This document shows positions 53,801 to 64,000 of a stretch of DNA of 64,000 nt, piece by piece (position 1 is the first letter of the stretch; each line of letters opens with the position of its first letter). This DNA is from Pomphorhynchus laevis. Taxonomy: Eukaryota; Acanthocephala; Palaeacanthocephala; Echinorhynchida; Pomphorhynchidae. The position numbers and the translations under genes are program-made. The DNA lies in the NCBI GenBank assembly GCA_012934845.2, contig WNNJ02002993.1, positions 1-64,000 of the forward strand, in the 5' to 3' direction. The notes under the pieces are model-generated. The model saw nothing but the letters and a program-made list of their open reading frames with translations. It was not told where the DNA came from and did no database searches.

Positions 53801-56800
53801 ATTGAAAAATGTAAATAATTAAAAATATAGTAATCGAAATTTGTAACAGAGTGTATTGGATTAAAGAATCCAACTAACGACGGATTTTATTAAACGTGAA
53901 ACTATACACGGCATTTTTGCATTTCAAATAAAACATTAATCTTCAACGTTTGATGAAAATTATTGATAATTAGGAATATTTGAGTCAACATTTAAAAAAG
54001 AATACTCAATAGAATATTTTCGTATTTATAGCAAAGTGCAATTGCAACTATATTTTGACAAAACTTATCAAAACTCTTAATAATGAATAACAAATAATCA
54101 AAAAATGCCCTCTTTACATAAAAATGGTCTTCTTAGTAAATGCATTGTAATTTAAATTGTCATTTGATATATGATTTATCGATACGAATTATATTTCAAT
54201 TTTATATACCAGTTCAGGTAAATTTTAAAAAGTATTTGTGGTTTATCTGTCATTATGGGTTATTTTCCTCAAATTCTAAATAACGGAGAATGAATCGAAG
54301 AAAAGTATCGGATTTATAAGCCGATGCGTTGCGAGTTGTGTGTGCTAAATTTTAATATTTCAGGAACATTCGAATATTTTTACTAGGAAACGTTTATTTA
54401 AGACTAAAATTTAATATAAAATTATATTTATTATATAATTAGTGTATTCGTGCAAATAAGTGGATTAAATGTGCGCGAGCACATTTGAATTTACAAATTT
54501 AAATAATAAATATGATAATTTCCATAAATTGAAAATAGTCGTGTAAAATCGAATATTTTTCATTTTGAAATTGACTAACTTTGTTTTAAGAACAATATGG
54601 GTAGCAATCTACAATGTTAGCACATAAATAGAATTTATGTCAATTAAATGTTGATTCCCAAAAGTCGGATCAGATAACCCCGCATATAACATATAGTAAA
54701 AAATAATTACAACTCTGTAAATTGTCAGTTAAGAAAACAATCTAAATTCATCTTCATAAAAGAGTCAATTTTAAAAATAAAATAAATGATCGAATAAAAA
54801 TATTAAAAATATTTTTATATTTAAATATTTAATTATTTATTCAATAAATAAATGTTCATTAGTTGCTTTTAATTGTTCCTTAATTTGCTGTTTTAAGGAA
54901 CAATTAAGAAATAACTGTTTACGAAACAATAGGCAGATTGAAGAAGAGTTTTCTTTTGTTTCAAAAATAAAAAAATTAATTACGCAAATAAAAATAAATA
55001 AAATTACTCAAGAGTTAGTTAATAATAACTTGTAATTTACCTATCATTTACTTTGCTGCAGCACAAATATTCTAATGAGGTAATAGGCGAAGATGGTGCT
55101 AATCCTGGTGATACGATGATTTGATCAACGTGACTTTCTTCCATTCTGCAGTCATAGAGAAATACTAATCCCGAAGACAACCCGATGTAGAAATAATATT
55201 CGGAATCACAATTCCAAGCACAGCTCCATGCTGGCGCATATTATTTATTCAATAAATAAATGTTCATTAGTTGCTTTTAATTGTTCCTTAATTTGCTGTT
55301 TTAAGGAACAATTAAGAAATAACTGTTTACGAAACAATAGGCAGATTGAAGAAGAGTTTTCTTTTGTTTCAAAAATAAAAAAATTAATTACGCAAATAAA
55401 AATAAATAAAATTACTCAAGAGTTAGTTAATAATAACTTGTAATTTACCTATCATTTACTTTGCTGCAGCACAAATATTCTAATGAGGTAATAGGCGAAG
55501 ATGGTGCTAATCCTGGTGATACGATGATTTGATCAACGTGACTTTCTTCCATTCTGCAGTCATAGAGAAATACTAATCCCGAAGACAACCCGATGTAGAA
55601 ATAATATTCGGAATCACAATTCCAAGCACAGCTCCATGCTGGCGCATTTATTTGGTAACTGAAAGTAACACAAAACTAATAAACTCTGTGACTTTATGAT
55701 CTTAATTTTTAAAGCAATTCGTTTTTCAGTTGAAAAGTTGTGTTACAATATATTATAACAATCAAATTCAAGAATTTAATTGTTTATTCACTTAACTGGT
55801 GAACAATTATATAATTATAATTATATAATTGATATATAATTATTAATTATACAATTTAAAATAAAAGTCATTTTTATGAATTGACTAATAAATAATAGAC
55901 GATAAGGTCAAATACGCGCTAATTATATAATTTTTATGGTGAAATTTTATTATCTAGTATATTATTTTAATACTAAAAATATAAATTAAAAATAAAGATA
56001 AATAATAATAAATTATTAAAATAAATATTAGTTAAAATAAATTTTTAATATTTTTAATATATAAATTTTTGATTTATATATTTTTCTATTCTCCATTATA
56101 AGAAAAACAAACAATTCATTGCACTTGCTTGAAAATTAGCAGAAAAATAATAACGTCGTGTCTTGAAACAAATGCATAGTTTCAGTATTTTTGACAGAGT
56201 TTTATTACCGGGAAAACAAAGTCCTAATGGTTTAAAAAGTGAACTATTTTTAATATGAAAAAATTGTACGGTTTGTTTCCGATGATGTTACAAAAAAATT
56301 AAAAATGAAAGAATCCAAAAGAACCAATTTTAAAACACTTTTGAAATCGTTGCTGAAGAAGATTTTAGGCAATAAGATAAGGATTTATCAATTTGAACAA
56401 ATCAGATCGATTATCTGATTCCATGTATTTTATAACTCACATGTTATGCAACTTATAATTTGATGTAACTTAGAATTTTTGAATTGAAAATGTAACATAT
56501 GAAAATGTTACATTTGTAACATTGTATGAAAATGTTACAAATGTTGTTTGATCATTGCTGATCAAACAACAAATTGTGGATCAATTTAATAAAATACATT
56601 TATGTATTCATAAAATTCAATATTTTATTTATTATATTTATTTATGCTCTATTTTTTTTCTGAAATAAAAAAATTATAATTTAAAACTTTTGTAATTTAC
56701 AAAAAACATGTTTTTGCATAAAACAAATCAATTCATTATGTTTGGTTTCTCTAATTCATTTATTGATTTTGAAATATCACATTTCAAATGTAGATGAATT

Positions 56801-59800
56801 TAAAAAATCATTTTTGATCACATTTTAAAAAAAGAAAGTTATTGTTATTGTTGTTTTAAATCATTACATAAAGTCAAAACAAAAGAACTTTGATACACTC
56901 GCTTTATGCCATTAAAAATATACCTTGTTTGTATTGAATTTGAACGAATATCAATAAGTTTAGCACTACTATCCATACCACAAGTCAATAACGTGCCTGT
57001 TATTGGATTAACACACACATCACGAATTATCTGTTTATGCAATGGCAGAAATTCTGTCATCCGAGGATCCACAGCATTGACCTGTGAGTAAAAATATAAC
57101 TTTACCTATATAACGTGAATATAAACATTTGACAAAATAACAACCTTGATGTTATTGCAAAAATAATAATAAAACGTTTATTTAATAATAAACTATCAAT
57201 TTATTAGTTGATAATTTAACAAATTTAATCATTAATAAAAATAAATAATTCGAGAATATGTCATAAGAAAATAATCTACTACATATCAGTCAGTTTAATA
57301 AATTATGCATTTTGGTATTATATGTATTTGACAAAACTGTTTCACAAAACGTTTTGCCTGAAGAGACCAATTGCATTGGCGATAATTTACTAGGTATTTT
57401 AATTATTTTATTCTAGAGGAAAAAGATAAAACTTGGCTTCTATATTCATTAACACATTTTTCGTCAAGTCATGATGGTAACAAGTCACAAAAAGCTGATT
57501 TTATTATAAAATTTATACCTTGTTGGTTCAATAAAGAATATTTCTGTTCAAAAGTAAATTTGAATATCATTTTAATGCACAAAATCAGCACAACAAAATA
57601 TAATTTCTGGAAGTCGTTTGGTCACAAATGAGATTCACTCATGGTTTAGCACCACCAAATATGGAGCCTTCCATGCCGAACTTTCTCACCATCATGAATT
57701 CTATAGAAGTATCAAGAATGAACCCAGCAGAGAAAATTTTCAGTATGAAACATACTGATAAAATTGCTTGAAAGCAACTCTATATGAATGTTAAAATAAT
57801 TTAAATAATAAATTTAAATTTATTTATTGAGGCATTTCGTTAAATGACTCAAATATTGGTAATTGTTTTATTAACCTTTATATAACATCGATATTATCAA
57901 CCTCGATATTAACCTTTATATAACCTCGATATTAACCTCGATATTAACCTCGATATTAACCACGACATTAACCTTTATTAACCTTTATAAACCTTTATTT
58001 AACCTCGATATTAACCTTTATAATGTGAGATAGTTGTTCAAACACTCTTTAAGAAAGCAACCAAAAGTTGCTTTATTTAAGTTTCATTATTTATAAAGAA
58101 ACAATATAAAGTTTAACCAATTTAAGTAATTGCGAGACACTAAAGATATTCTCAAAATAGTTCATACTTGACTTCCAAAACAGCATTCATTTGTGTCATC
58201 AGCAACTTTATTAATGTATAAATTGATTCCAACTTAAATATATTATAATATAATTATAATTGATGTTTTTATAGTTTTATTATTTTAATTACAATAAAAT
58301 TGGTTCAAATCAGCGACTATTGTTACATCAACAAAAATAATTGTATCTTTTATTAAATATCTCGATGAAATAAATTAAATTTGAATTATTAAAATCGAAC
58401 CTTTACAATTCCATGGCCATTAAAAAAGCTGTTAGTTGACTGTCGACTATATATGATAAGATCATCACGCTTTGAATAGGTCAGCACTCTTCCGCCTGCT
58501 TTCTATAATTAGACTAATTAATTTTTCATATTTTGTTATGTCCACATGCTTGTATAATGTCTGATCGATATATGTTATCCGTCCGAATTGCACCACGCTT
58601 TCGCAAAGTACTGCGGTTATCACAGCTCAGTTCGCATGATTTATCCGATTTCTCTCTAAACAAATTCGTGTGTGTCATCAGCAACTTTATTAATATATAA
58701 ATTTTTATTGCAACTAATTACTTATAGAGAATAATAAATTTATTGATTTAATTTATAAATTACTTTTTATACACAAAAATCATGGAACATTTGTTTCTTA
58801 ATTCTCACTTATTTATAAGTGAATATCGTATATATTGATTTAATAAGTTTGTAATTATTTATAAAAAAGAAAAAATTTAACTCCGCCATGGCCGGTTCCA
58901 AGCCCATGCTGAGAAATGAGGAGGGTTGGCGATATAATTCGTAAAAAGCCAGTCGTAAAACAAAACCGTGGCATCAACATTATGAAATGCTGTATCGATG
59001 AACTTCGCGAAAGGCGACTACAATGGTACGGCCACGTTCACCGCGCAAACTTTTCTGAGGTCGTAGCCATTGCAATGTCTGGAATGGAGGCGGCCTTGCT
59101 ATTCTTTTCAGAAACTTTTGGTAGTTGGAAATATCAGGAACAACTGAATTATCTCTTCCTTTGATTGCATATATTTAGCTTTCAACTGTCTTCTTCTTAT
59201 GCTTTGCACGGGAGCACAGCTACTTTCCCACACGTTCTCAAGTGACTTTTTTGGAGACTTTAAATACCCTGAAAATATGCTCCCAACACTCGTGAAAGCA
59301 TTGCGACAAACGGAAGGGAAGACAGCAAACTTTTTTTAAGACAGAAAAGGCGGACTCTGTAACGAAACGGAAGAAACGCTGAAGTAAAAGTAATTATTAT
59401 AATTTAATTTTTTATATATTATTTTTATTTCAATTAATAATAAAACACGGTTCACTTAAATAATACAATAATTTTATATAATAATTTGTAAATTTATTAT
59501 AAATGTTATATTTTTATAACAAAGCTTTATATACGAAATGCATGAAAATTATGATAACGAAATTTTTCCATAATGCAAAGGAATTTTTCTTTTGAAGCGA
59601 AATGCTAAAAGGCACAGTGACGATGATATAGCCAATGATTTGCATTTTAAGCAAGCCTTAAAGACTTGGTACGGTATATCTATGTGTTTAGATTTCAAGA
59701 ATACAATCCTCTTGATCGTTTCTAATGCTGCTATATAATCACGCCTGTAGTAATACCTCTCTCTATCAAGGCAATTCTCTATGCGTACATTGAGCAATTG

Positions 59801-62795
59801 CGGATATAATGGCAAGTAAATGTGTTCGCGACAGATCATTGGAAATTGGCGAAGTATCAAGCAGAAAACCACAAATTTATCAAGAAAACAAGTTCTACAT
59901 CAACCGTTTCTGTTCTGATAGTAAAGTAAGCTAATGCACAAATCAGCTTTTTTGAATCGTTACCAAAAAATGTAAGCATCGTTTATACAAGTCGCTTCAT
60001 CCTTAATAAAACCAATATTAATAATAAAGGTGTATATCTAGATATGAACATTAAATTAACATTAACTAAAACTACTATTAATTTATATCGTAAAGATGAC
60101 ATATTTAAATTTACAAGAAACATATTTTTGCATGAGCATTCATGCATACCATATAATATAAAATATATTACATTAAATAATGAAATTTTAAGAATTACAA
60201 CAATATGTAATGATATTGGCTTTCTTAAAAATCATTTAAATAATTTAATAGATACATATTTTAAACTGGGTTACTATAAAAATAGCATCAAACAGAAAAT
60301 AGTAAAATATATAAATCAACACAATAATATAAAGAATAAATGTCAAATCATTAGCGGGAAATTTTTATGGATGGATAATAAATAATATACTTTGTATTAG
60401 AATAAGATACTATATAATCAAATTTAATCAGAAGGAATACGTCCTTAGCATGTATTTGGCCCCGCTGCTATGTTGGGTCGAGAAATTAAGGCCCGAAAGC
60501 TGATAGCAAAGCAGTTCCTTCTCATGACCTCTTATCCTTATTCTGATACAATGCAATTACTTGTGCAATTAAGGTAATACATATAATCTGTCAAAGAACT
60601 ATAAAAGTTAATTCAAAAGTCATGTTCTAATCCTTATTCTGATACAACGTCTGTTATTTATTAGTCAATTCATAAATTTATACATTTAGTATAATATATA
60701 AATCAACAAAATATTAATAAATATTGTTTTACTTAGAATCAGCTAACTGAGTCTACAGTTAACAATTATAATCAGCTAACAATTATAAATTAAACAAAAC
60801 ATAATAATAATAAATAATTGTTTTTAGATTTTCTATAATTTAAATCAAGTTAAAAAAAATTGAAATTTAAAAAGTCATTTTTATGAATTGACTAATAAAT
60901 AACAGACGTTGTATCAGAATAAGAATTAGAGGTCATCAGGAGGAACTGCTATGCTATCAGGTTTCGGCCCATAACTCCTCTACCCAACATAGCAGCGGGG
61001 CCAAATACATGCTAATGATGTATTTCCTCTGAAATAACTATCTAGTATCTTATTCTAATACAAAGTATATTATTTATTATCCATCCATAAAAATTTGCCA
61101 CTTAAGAGTTTAAATTTATTCTTTATATTATTGTGTTGATTTATATATTTTACTATTTTCTGCTTGATGTTATTTTTATAGTAACCTAGTTTAAAATATG
61201 TATCTATTAAATTATTTAAATGATTTTGAAGAAAGCCAATATCATTACATATTGTTGCAATTCTTAAAATTTCATTATTTAATGTATTATATTTTATATT
61301 ATATGGTATGCATGAATGCTCATGCAAAAATATGTTTCTTGTAAATTTAAATATGTCATCTTTACGATATAAATTAATAGTAGTTTTAGTTAATGTTAAT
61401 TTAATGTTCATATCTAGATATACACCTTCTTTATCATTAACATTGGAGTTATTAAGAATGAGGTTACCTGGATAAATTTGATCGCTTATTAAATAAAAAT
61501 TATTAGATTAAATACACATATATCATCAATATATCGAAAACTTATATTTCATATCTTTATATAATTTAGATTTATTGTTTAAACAGTTATGAACAAATTC
61601 ATATTCTATAAAGCTTAAAAACAAGTCAGCTATAATTGGGCTACTATTACCTATCATTGTAACACCTTTTATTTGTCTAAATATAGATGTCCCTAGCTTA
61701 AAGGATTCTAATAATTCAATTTTATCCATATATTTATATTTACTTGATGGTTTAATTTTTGTTAGATAGACGTTATAATTATTATAACATATACATGTAT
61801 ATCGTTTTCCGAATATAAGATTAGTTAATTTTTCGAATGCATCTTTAATATCTGCTAAATCTAGATTTGTATAAAGCGTACTAAAATCGTATGTATTTAT
61901 ATTCTGAAAAAAAACGGAGGAGATATTTAAAAGAATTGAAAACAACTGCATATGGATACGTATCACACATGATTGAGAATCCAAATTATTCCATGATTAC
62001 GACAATTATCGATGACTCAATATCCGATTCCCATATGCGCAAAAATAAAATTTTTGGGTTGATCAATTAATGTCAGATGAATCACTAAACACGTGCGATC
62101 ACCCATTTTTTAATTTGTTTAACAATTGACTGTGTGGACGCCACGGACGTGTGTCGGTCTTCCGTGACAGCTTTCTTTATAAAAACGCATTCGCTAGCGA
62201 AAAATTGCGCATTATTGTAAAGACAAAAGAAGGACAAACCGTCCGAAACGTTTCTTAAATATAAAAAAAGTTGCTTGTCTTTTACCGGTTTATAACGATA
62301 ACGTTTATTACTATGAATGCGTCTAAATTAACTTCGGTACGTGATTTCAAAACACAGCGATATATATAATGATATCACCTATTTTATTAATTAGTGGAGA
62401 GAGTGAAAACATACGTTTTATTTATATATCAAATTTTCGATAATCAACTGATGTCGTCATCAGGATAAATCGTACAATTTATTCTGAAGATAGCAGTTGA
62501 CCTTCGAAAATTTTATATTTAAATAAAATAATTTCTTTTTACTTCACTCTCTCAACCAATTAATAACTCTATTTATATTCGCTAAAGAAAAAAATTTGTA
62601 AAAAATATTAAATATTACCAATGGATAAAAGGCATACCTCAGAATTTTGTTTTCTGCTTGTAATTTTTTTAAATCCATCTCTAGCATTTGACAGTGCAAT
62701 CTTGAATCAGCCAATTTGATCTCTACAATTTTTTTCTCATATTTTATTGCAGAAAGCTCATTTTTAATTCTAATTAAATCTGATGTGTCTAAAAC
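50149..62795 (-). CDS. RFWD3: RFWD3 E3 ubiquitin ligase (coiled coil and WD40 part)
   Basis: Minus-strand exons: 62638-62795, 58401-58502, 56924-57081, 55449-55658, 52287-52387, 52150-52241, 51945-52094 and 50149-50307 (stop TAA 50149-50151). Phases agree except between the first two, where one exon was not found. The first exon reads VLDTSDLIRIKNE (human ALDTSEQERMKSS) and is a coiled coil. Then come GGRVLTYSKRDDLIIYSRQ, PLHKQIIRDVC, APAWSCAWNCDSEYYFYIGL (human [20 protein letters not shown]), RGVFVGSLLKAS and TKHLIISLRP, and the end FSIYKLRYK, all in human RFWD3 order. The RING exons lie beyond the right edge. RFWD3 ubiquitinates RPA and RAD51 at stalled forks. Introns of 45 and 55 nt sit beside introns of several kb that hold Penelope-like and LINE pieces. 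A possible AATAAA lies near 50033. Confidence 0.88.
51040..51300 (+). mobile_element. LINE 3' end fragment, copy 1
   Basis: The translation includes NKPVVKQNRRIN and the remains of an R-x-W-Y-G-H-V type end, followed by a 3' UTR with GACTCCGTAACGAAACGGAA and CGCTGAAG. It shares both blocks with 58885-59395. It resembles the ORF2 end of RTE-like elements. It lies inside the last RFWD3 intron. Confidence 0.5.
51945..52387 (-). CDS. RFWD3: RFWD3 WD40 exons with 45- and 55-nt introns
   Basis: Three exons in a row: 52287-52387 (RGVFVGSLLKASIYSF...HALPVK), 52150-52241 (SILSSHFENETKHLIISLRP...VRHE) and 51945-52094 (AYHICNFNDLEYVGC...LYICAFDERVSA). The introns are 45 nt (GTATTG...TTTAG) and 55 nt. 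Order and spacing match human VLAGTLEDASFW, SSRHCLVTYRPD and HTFFGGPTCKLL. The first acceptor (ATCAAAG|) is weak but is the only one that holds the frame. Confidence 0.82.
52882..52910 (-). ncRNA. Hammerhead core, left arm
   Basis: Minus strand CTGATGA, then stem II GGCTA-CAATTGA-TAGCC with five perfect pairs, then GAAATATTGAA. Both conserved boxes are intact. Confidence 0.6.
53153..53210. repeat. Perfect 27-bp-arm hairpin
   Basis: Arms 53153-53179 (starting AGAGAAAATACTCAAGCAG) and 53184-53210 are exact reverse complements with a 4-nt loop ACGC. It lies within the large fold-back element. Perfect pairing over 27 bp implies a recent origin or selection for the structure. Confidence 0.85.
53457..53485 (+). 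ncRNA. Hammerhead core, right arm
   Basis: Plus strand CTGATGA, stem II GGCCA-CAATTGA-TAGTC (weaker by two changes), then GAAATATTGAA. Confidence 0.5.
53545..54830. other. RFWD3 intron, AT-rich, nothing recognised
   Basis: No exon of RFWD3, transposon frame or RNA gene was seen. The 65-codon minus frame at 53676 is Phe/Ile-rich and looks like chance. Confidence 0.4.
54832..55647. repeat. Perfect 408-bp tandem duplication over an RFWD3 exon
   Basis: 54832-55239 and 55240-55647 appear identical base for base by eye. Each copy has the RFWD3 exon from its twelfth base to its donor, plus about 209 bp of intron including the hairpin GTTCCTTAA...TTAAGGAAC. The left copy's exon (55041-55239) has a donor but no acceptor. 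Either a very recent duplication or an assembly artefact. Confidence 0.9.
55449..55658 (-). CDS. RFWD3: RFWD3 WD40 exon (intact copy)
   Basis: 70 codons: YQINAPAWSCAWNCDSEYYF, GLSSGLVFLYDCR, SPITSLEYLCCSKV. The acceptor CTTTCAG| lies at 55659-55660 and the donor AG|GTAAAT at 55447-55448. Most of it (55449-55647) is inside a perfect 408-bp tandem duplication; the acceptor and first 11 bases are outside, so only this copy can be spliced in normally. Confidence 0.88.
57878..58022. repeat. 12-bp-type minisatellite
   Basis: AACCTCGATATT units mixed with AACCTTTATATA units repeat about 12 times. It lies in an RFWD3 intron between exons 56924-57081 and 58401-58502. Confidence 0.85.
58885..59395 (+). 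mobile_element. LINE 3' end fragment, copy 2, with a 250-bp insert
   Basis: The translation reads KKPVVKQNRGINIMKCC, then DELRERRLQWYGHVHRA, the C-terminal signature of RTE-like ORF2 proteins. From about 59065 to 59335 the sequence departs from copy 1 (51.04-51.3 kb), then rejoins it at GACTCTGTAACGAAACGGAA and CGCTGAAG. The inserted piece is unidentified. It lies in an RFWD3 intron in antisense. Confidence 0.6.
59549..59872 (-). CDS. Unrecognised 107-codon frame in an RFWD3 intron
   Basis: Same strand as RFWD3. The composition looks coding: FCLILRQFPMICREHIYLPL, RIENCLDRERYYYRRDYIAA and FKACLKCKSLAISSSLCLLA, with mixed charged, Cys and Tyr residues. The frame stays open upstream to about 59910, after an acceptor-like TTGATGTAG, so it could be a terminal exon ending in a stop at 59549. 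No family was recognised. It directly precedes Penelope-like copy C, so it may be a gene fragment or part of another transposon. Confidence 0.35.
   Translation of the reverse strand: MVFCLILRQFPMICREHIYLPLYPQLLNVRIENCLDRERYYYRRDYIAALETIKRIVFLKSKHIDIPYQVFKACLKCKSLAISSSLCLLAFRFKRKIPLHYGKISLS
59995..60545 (+). mobile_element. Penelope-like element copy C (3' part)
   Basis: A 5'-truncated copy: [19 protein letters not shown] at 60044, [12 protein letters not shown], then NHLNNLIDTYFKLGYY and a Lys/Asn-rich end (GKFLWMDNK, stop at 60383-60385). The tail keeps GCTGCTATGTTGGG and a CCCGAAAGCTGATAG segment. It is very similar to copies A, B and D. No RT catalytic box is present. Confidence 0.8.
60630..60930. 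repeat. Inverted repeat between Penelope-like copies C and D
   Basis: CTTATTCTGATACAACGTCT...TTAGTCAATTCAT at about 60632-60675 is the reverse complement of 60880-60930. These are 3' termini of two Penelope-like copies facing each other, with about 200 bp between. The left one is an extra solo end, separate from the tail of copy C at 60540. Confidence 0.75.
60880..61910 (-). mobile_element. Penelope-like element copy D
   Basis: Minus strand: [20 protein letters not shown] (first RT Asp), then [20 protein letters not shown], the YIDD region near 61520, MNIKLTLTKTTINLY and the complete 3' end GKFLWMDNK. The 3' tail with the CTGCTATG/CATAGCAG hairpin lies at 60940-61000. The 5' part before the RT is missing at 61910. 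Broken in a few places; among the better kept copies here. Confidence 0.82.
62388..62562. mobile_element. Palindromic hammerhead element, second type
   Basis: 175 bp: TAATTAGTGGAGAGAGTGAA at the left end matches the complement of the right end (TTCACTCTCTCAACCAATTA). The left arm has a minus-strand core (62435-62463: CTGATGA...TTATC-GAAA) and the right arm a plus-strand core (62484-62509: CTGAAGA...GAAA). Stem II pairing is imperfect in both. The arm sequence differs from the 20.4/29.1/47.7 kb family. It lies about 75 bp from the RFWD3 coiled-coil exon. Confidence 0.55.
62638..62795 (-). CDS. RFWD3: RFWD3 coiled-coil exon
   Basis: 52 codons plus two bases: VLDTSDLIRIKNELSAIKYE, then KLADSRLHCQMLEMDLKKLQ and ENKIL. 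It is a heptad-like coiled coil as found just after the RING of RFWD3. The acceptor TATCTAG| is preferred because VLDTS matches ALDTS in human; an alternative TTTTAG| seven bases downstream is possible. The donor is AG|GTATGC. Confidence 0.8.
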
Positions 62796-62799
62796 CTAG

Positions 62800-64000
62800 A
62801 TAGTTGAAAATTATACAACACATTCAGAAAATATTAAAAGCATACGAATTTATAGTAGTATAATTTTTATTATTTTATAATTTTTAGAGTCAATTAATAA
62901 TAAAATTATAAACGCTTAAGTGGTTAAGAACATTAGAGGTAAAGAAGCGGAAATATTGAAAAAATAATTTTCACAGAAATTGAGAAATGCTTCAAATGTT
63001 GATTTCGTGTTTGACTGACATTTTTGTTTTTATTCCATCAAAAGATAAGCAATCAATAATTAATTTAAATTCCGAATTTTTAATAAATTGTTGATTATTC
63101 CTCTTTGATAAATTAAATGATCTAAACGGATGAACAAACGGTTTTAATTTTATATTTTGCAAACTTGTTTTGCTTAGTGTGACAATATTTTACGATATAA
63201 GTTTATTCCCATTTTAGAAAAAAAAAACATATTTTTTTCTTCTGAAAAGTCAAGAGTAATTATTGACAAAAGAGGTTTGAAATCATATAAAAATCGGGTT
63301 TCGTTTTTTTCAAGCTAGCAAAAAGAGAAATTAGCAAAAATAAAAATTGATAACGGTAATACGCTTGCATTTGTGATTTTCGAAAAAAGCAATGACGTAT
63401 GCTCTTAATATCATTAGTTACATATCGAATACTTTATCGAATTGTGTGACGACGTTAAGTGTTACATTTCGAGAATATATCATTAATAATTAAAGATCCT
63501 AGCATAATTTATATAAATCCTCAAAATCTCGGTGGCATAAAATGCATTACATCTACAGTAATGCATTAAATCTACAGTAGTAGATTTTTTTAGGATTTTA
63601 AAAGATTTTAGAAAACGTTTTTGTTATCAAAAGCATTGCAAAATTCTGCTGTCGTAAAATCTGCAGAGGTATCAACGGTTCTCTCGTTATCGCATGGACA
63701 GAAAAGTAAGTAAAATATCGATGTACGTAAGAGAAGATTTAATTCACTAATGAATTAGTACATATAACAATTATGGTTTTTTCGTAATAATTTTTAAACT
63801 AAAATTAAACCAATCCTAATTGACTAATAATTATAATTGTACAATCCTCTAATTGGCATACTAATATTATAAGATTAATTTATTAATCTCTTGAATAAAA
63901 CCGTTAAATTTTTATATTTTTGATTAAAAAACAAAGATTGTGTGTGATATACAGCATATTTTAAACACTTAAGTGTTCAAAACATGAATTTTGAACACGA
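62800..64000. other. RFWD3 intron, AT-rich, nothing recognised
   Basis: Upstream of the coiled-coil exon on the minus strand, where the RING exons would be expected. No Cys-rich RING sequence was found, so the RING exons are probably beyond 64000. A plus-strand ATGGACAGAAAA|GTAAGT near 63700 looks like a possible short first exon but cannot be supported further. Confidence 0.35.

Noticed and set aside
57600-57770. Coding-like stretches on both strands (minus GMEGSIFGGAKP; plus GLAPPNMEPSMPNF)
   Set aside because: Neither strand gives an RFWD3 exon with fitting phase or a recognisable family, and the frames are short; left unassigned.
58560-58690. Candidate missing RFWD3 exon (minus frame with SCELSCDNRSTLRKRG)
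   Set aside because: It does not match the expected RFWD3 linker, and no splice sites give the required phases.
60960-61000. Full hammerhead ribozyme in the Penelope-like 3' tail
   Set aside because: GAAAC and CTGATGA boxes are present, but the flanking bases cannot form stem II in either order, so only a conserved hairpin is claimed.

Overview
This is a strongly AT-rich stretch of an invertebrate nuclear genome. The codon style and the protein similarities look protostome, most like an arthropod; a flatworm is not excluded by sequence alone. It carries three ordinary single-copy genes cut into many exons, several of them separated by introns of only 44-55 nt. The rest is mostly transposon debris. 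Nothing prokaryotic is present.

Layout. 0.4-10 kb is a graveyard of LINE pieces, with a fossil Gypsy-type LTR element at 4.56-5.76 kb and a long decayed LINE at 6.26-9.96 kb. 10.5-18.9 kb (+) is a TMEM222 (RTE1/DUF778 family) gene in four exons. Its first intron holds an apparently intact two-ORF CR1-type LINE in antisense (11.0-15.3 kb) and a Penelope-related fold-back element. 19-29 kb is intergenic: AT-rich repeats, a 679-bp duplicated block interrupted by a 380-bp satellite array, two tRNA-headed SINE-like units that contain a hammerhead ribozyme fold, and a second Gypsy fossil. 31.1-48.9 kb (+) is ERCC3/XPB (haywire), the TFIIH DNA translocase, in about 16 exons coding for about 782 aa. 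Its introns hold a second 380-bp satellite array, a Penelope-like element and LINE debris. 50.1-62.8 kb (-) is RFWD3, the RING/coiled-coil/WD40 ubiquitin ligase, which runs off the right edge. ERCC3 and RFWD3 converge tail to tail about 1.26 kb apart.

The most unusual theme is hammerhead ribozymes. At least a dozen CUGANGA...GAAA cores occur in several unrelated repeat families. (1) Small palindromic elements carry one core in each arm, facing opposite ways (20.4, 29.1, 47.7, 62.5 kb). (2) Larger fold-backs have the same arrangement (16.0-16.95 and 52.83-53.54 kb). (3) A SINE-like unit joins a pol III A/B-box head to a type I hammerhead (26.1-26.7 kb). (4) The 380-bp satellite, both arrays of which sit against TA repeats, has hammerhead-like boxes in a permuted order. 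Together they look like a community of small, ribozyme-bearing, probably non-autonomous retroelements alongside Penelope-like elements that could supply reverse transcriptase. That link is inference.

Other points of note: a perfect 408-bp tandem duplication covering most of an RFWD3 exon, a CG in place of the AG acceptor at one ERCC3 exon, and partial exon duplications in both genes. All exon calls come from reading frame, splice consensus, phase continuity and remembered family sequences; no search was run.
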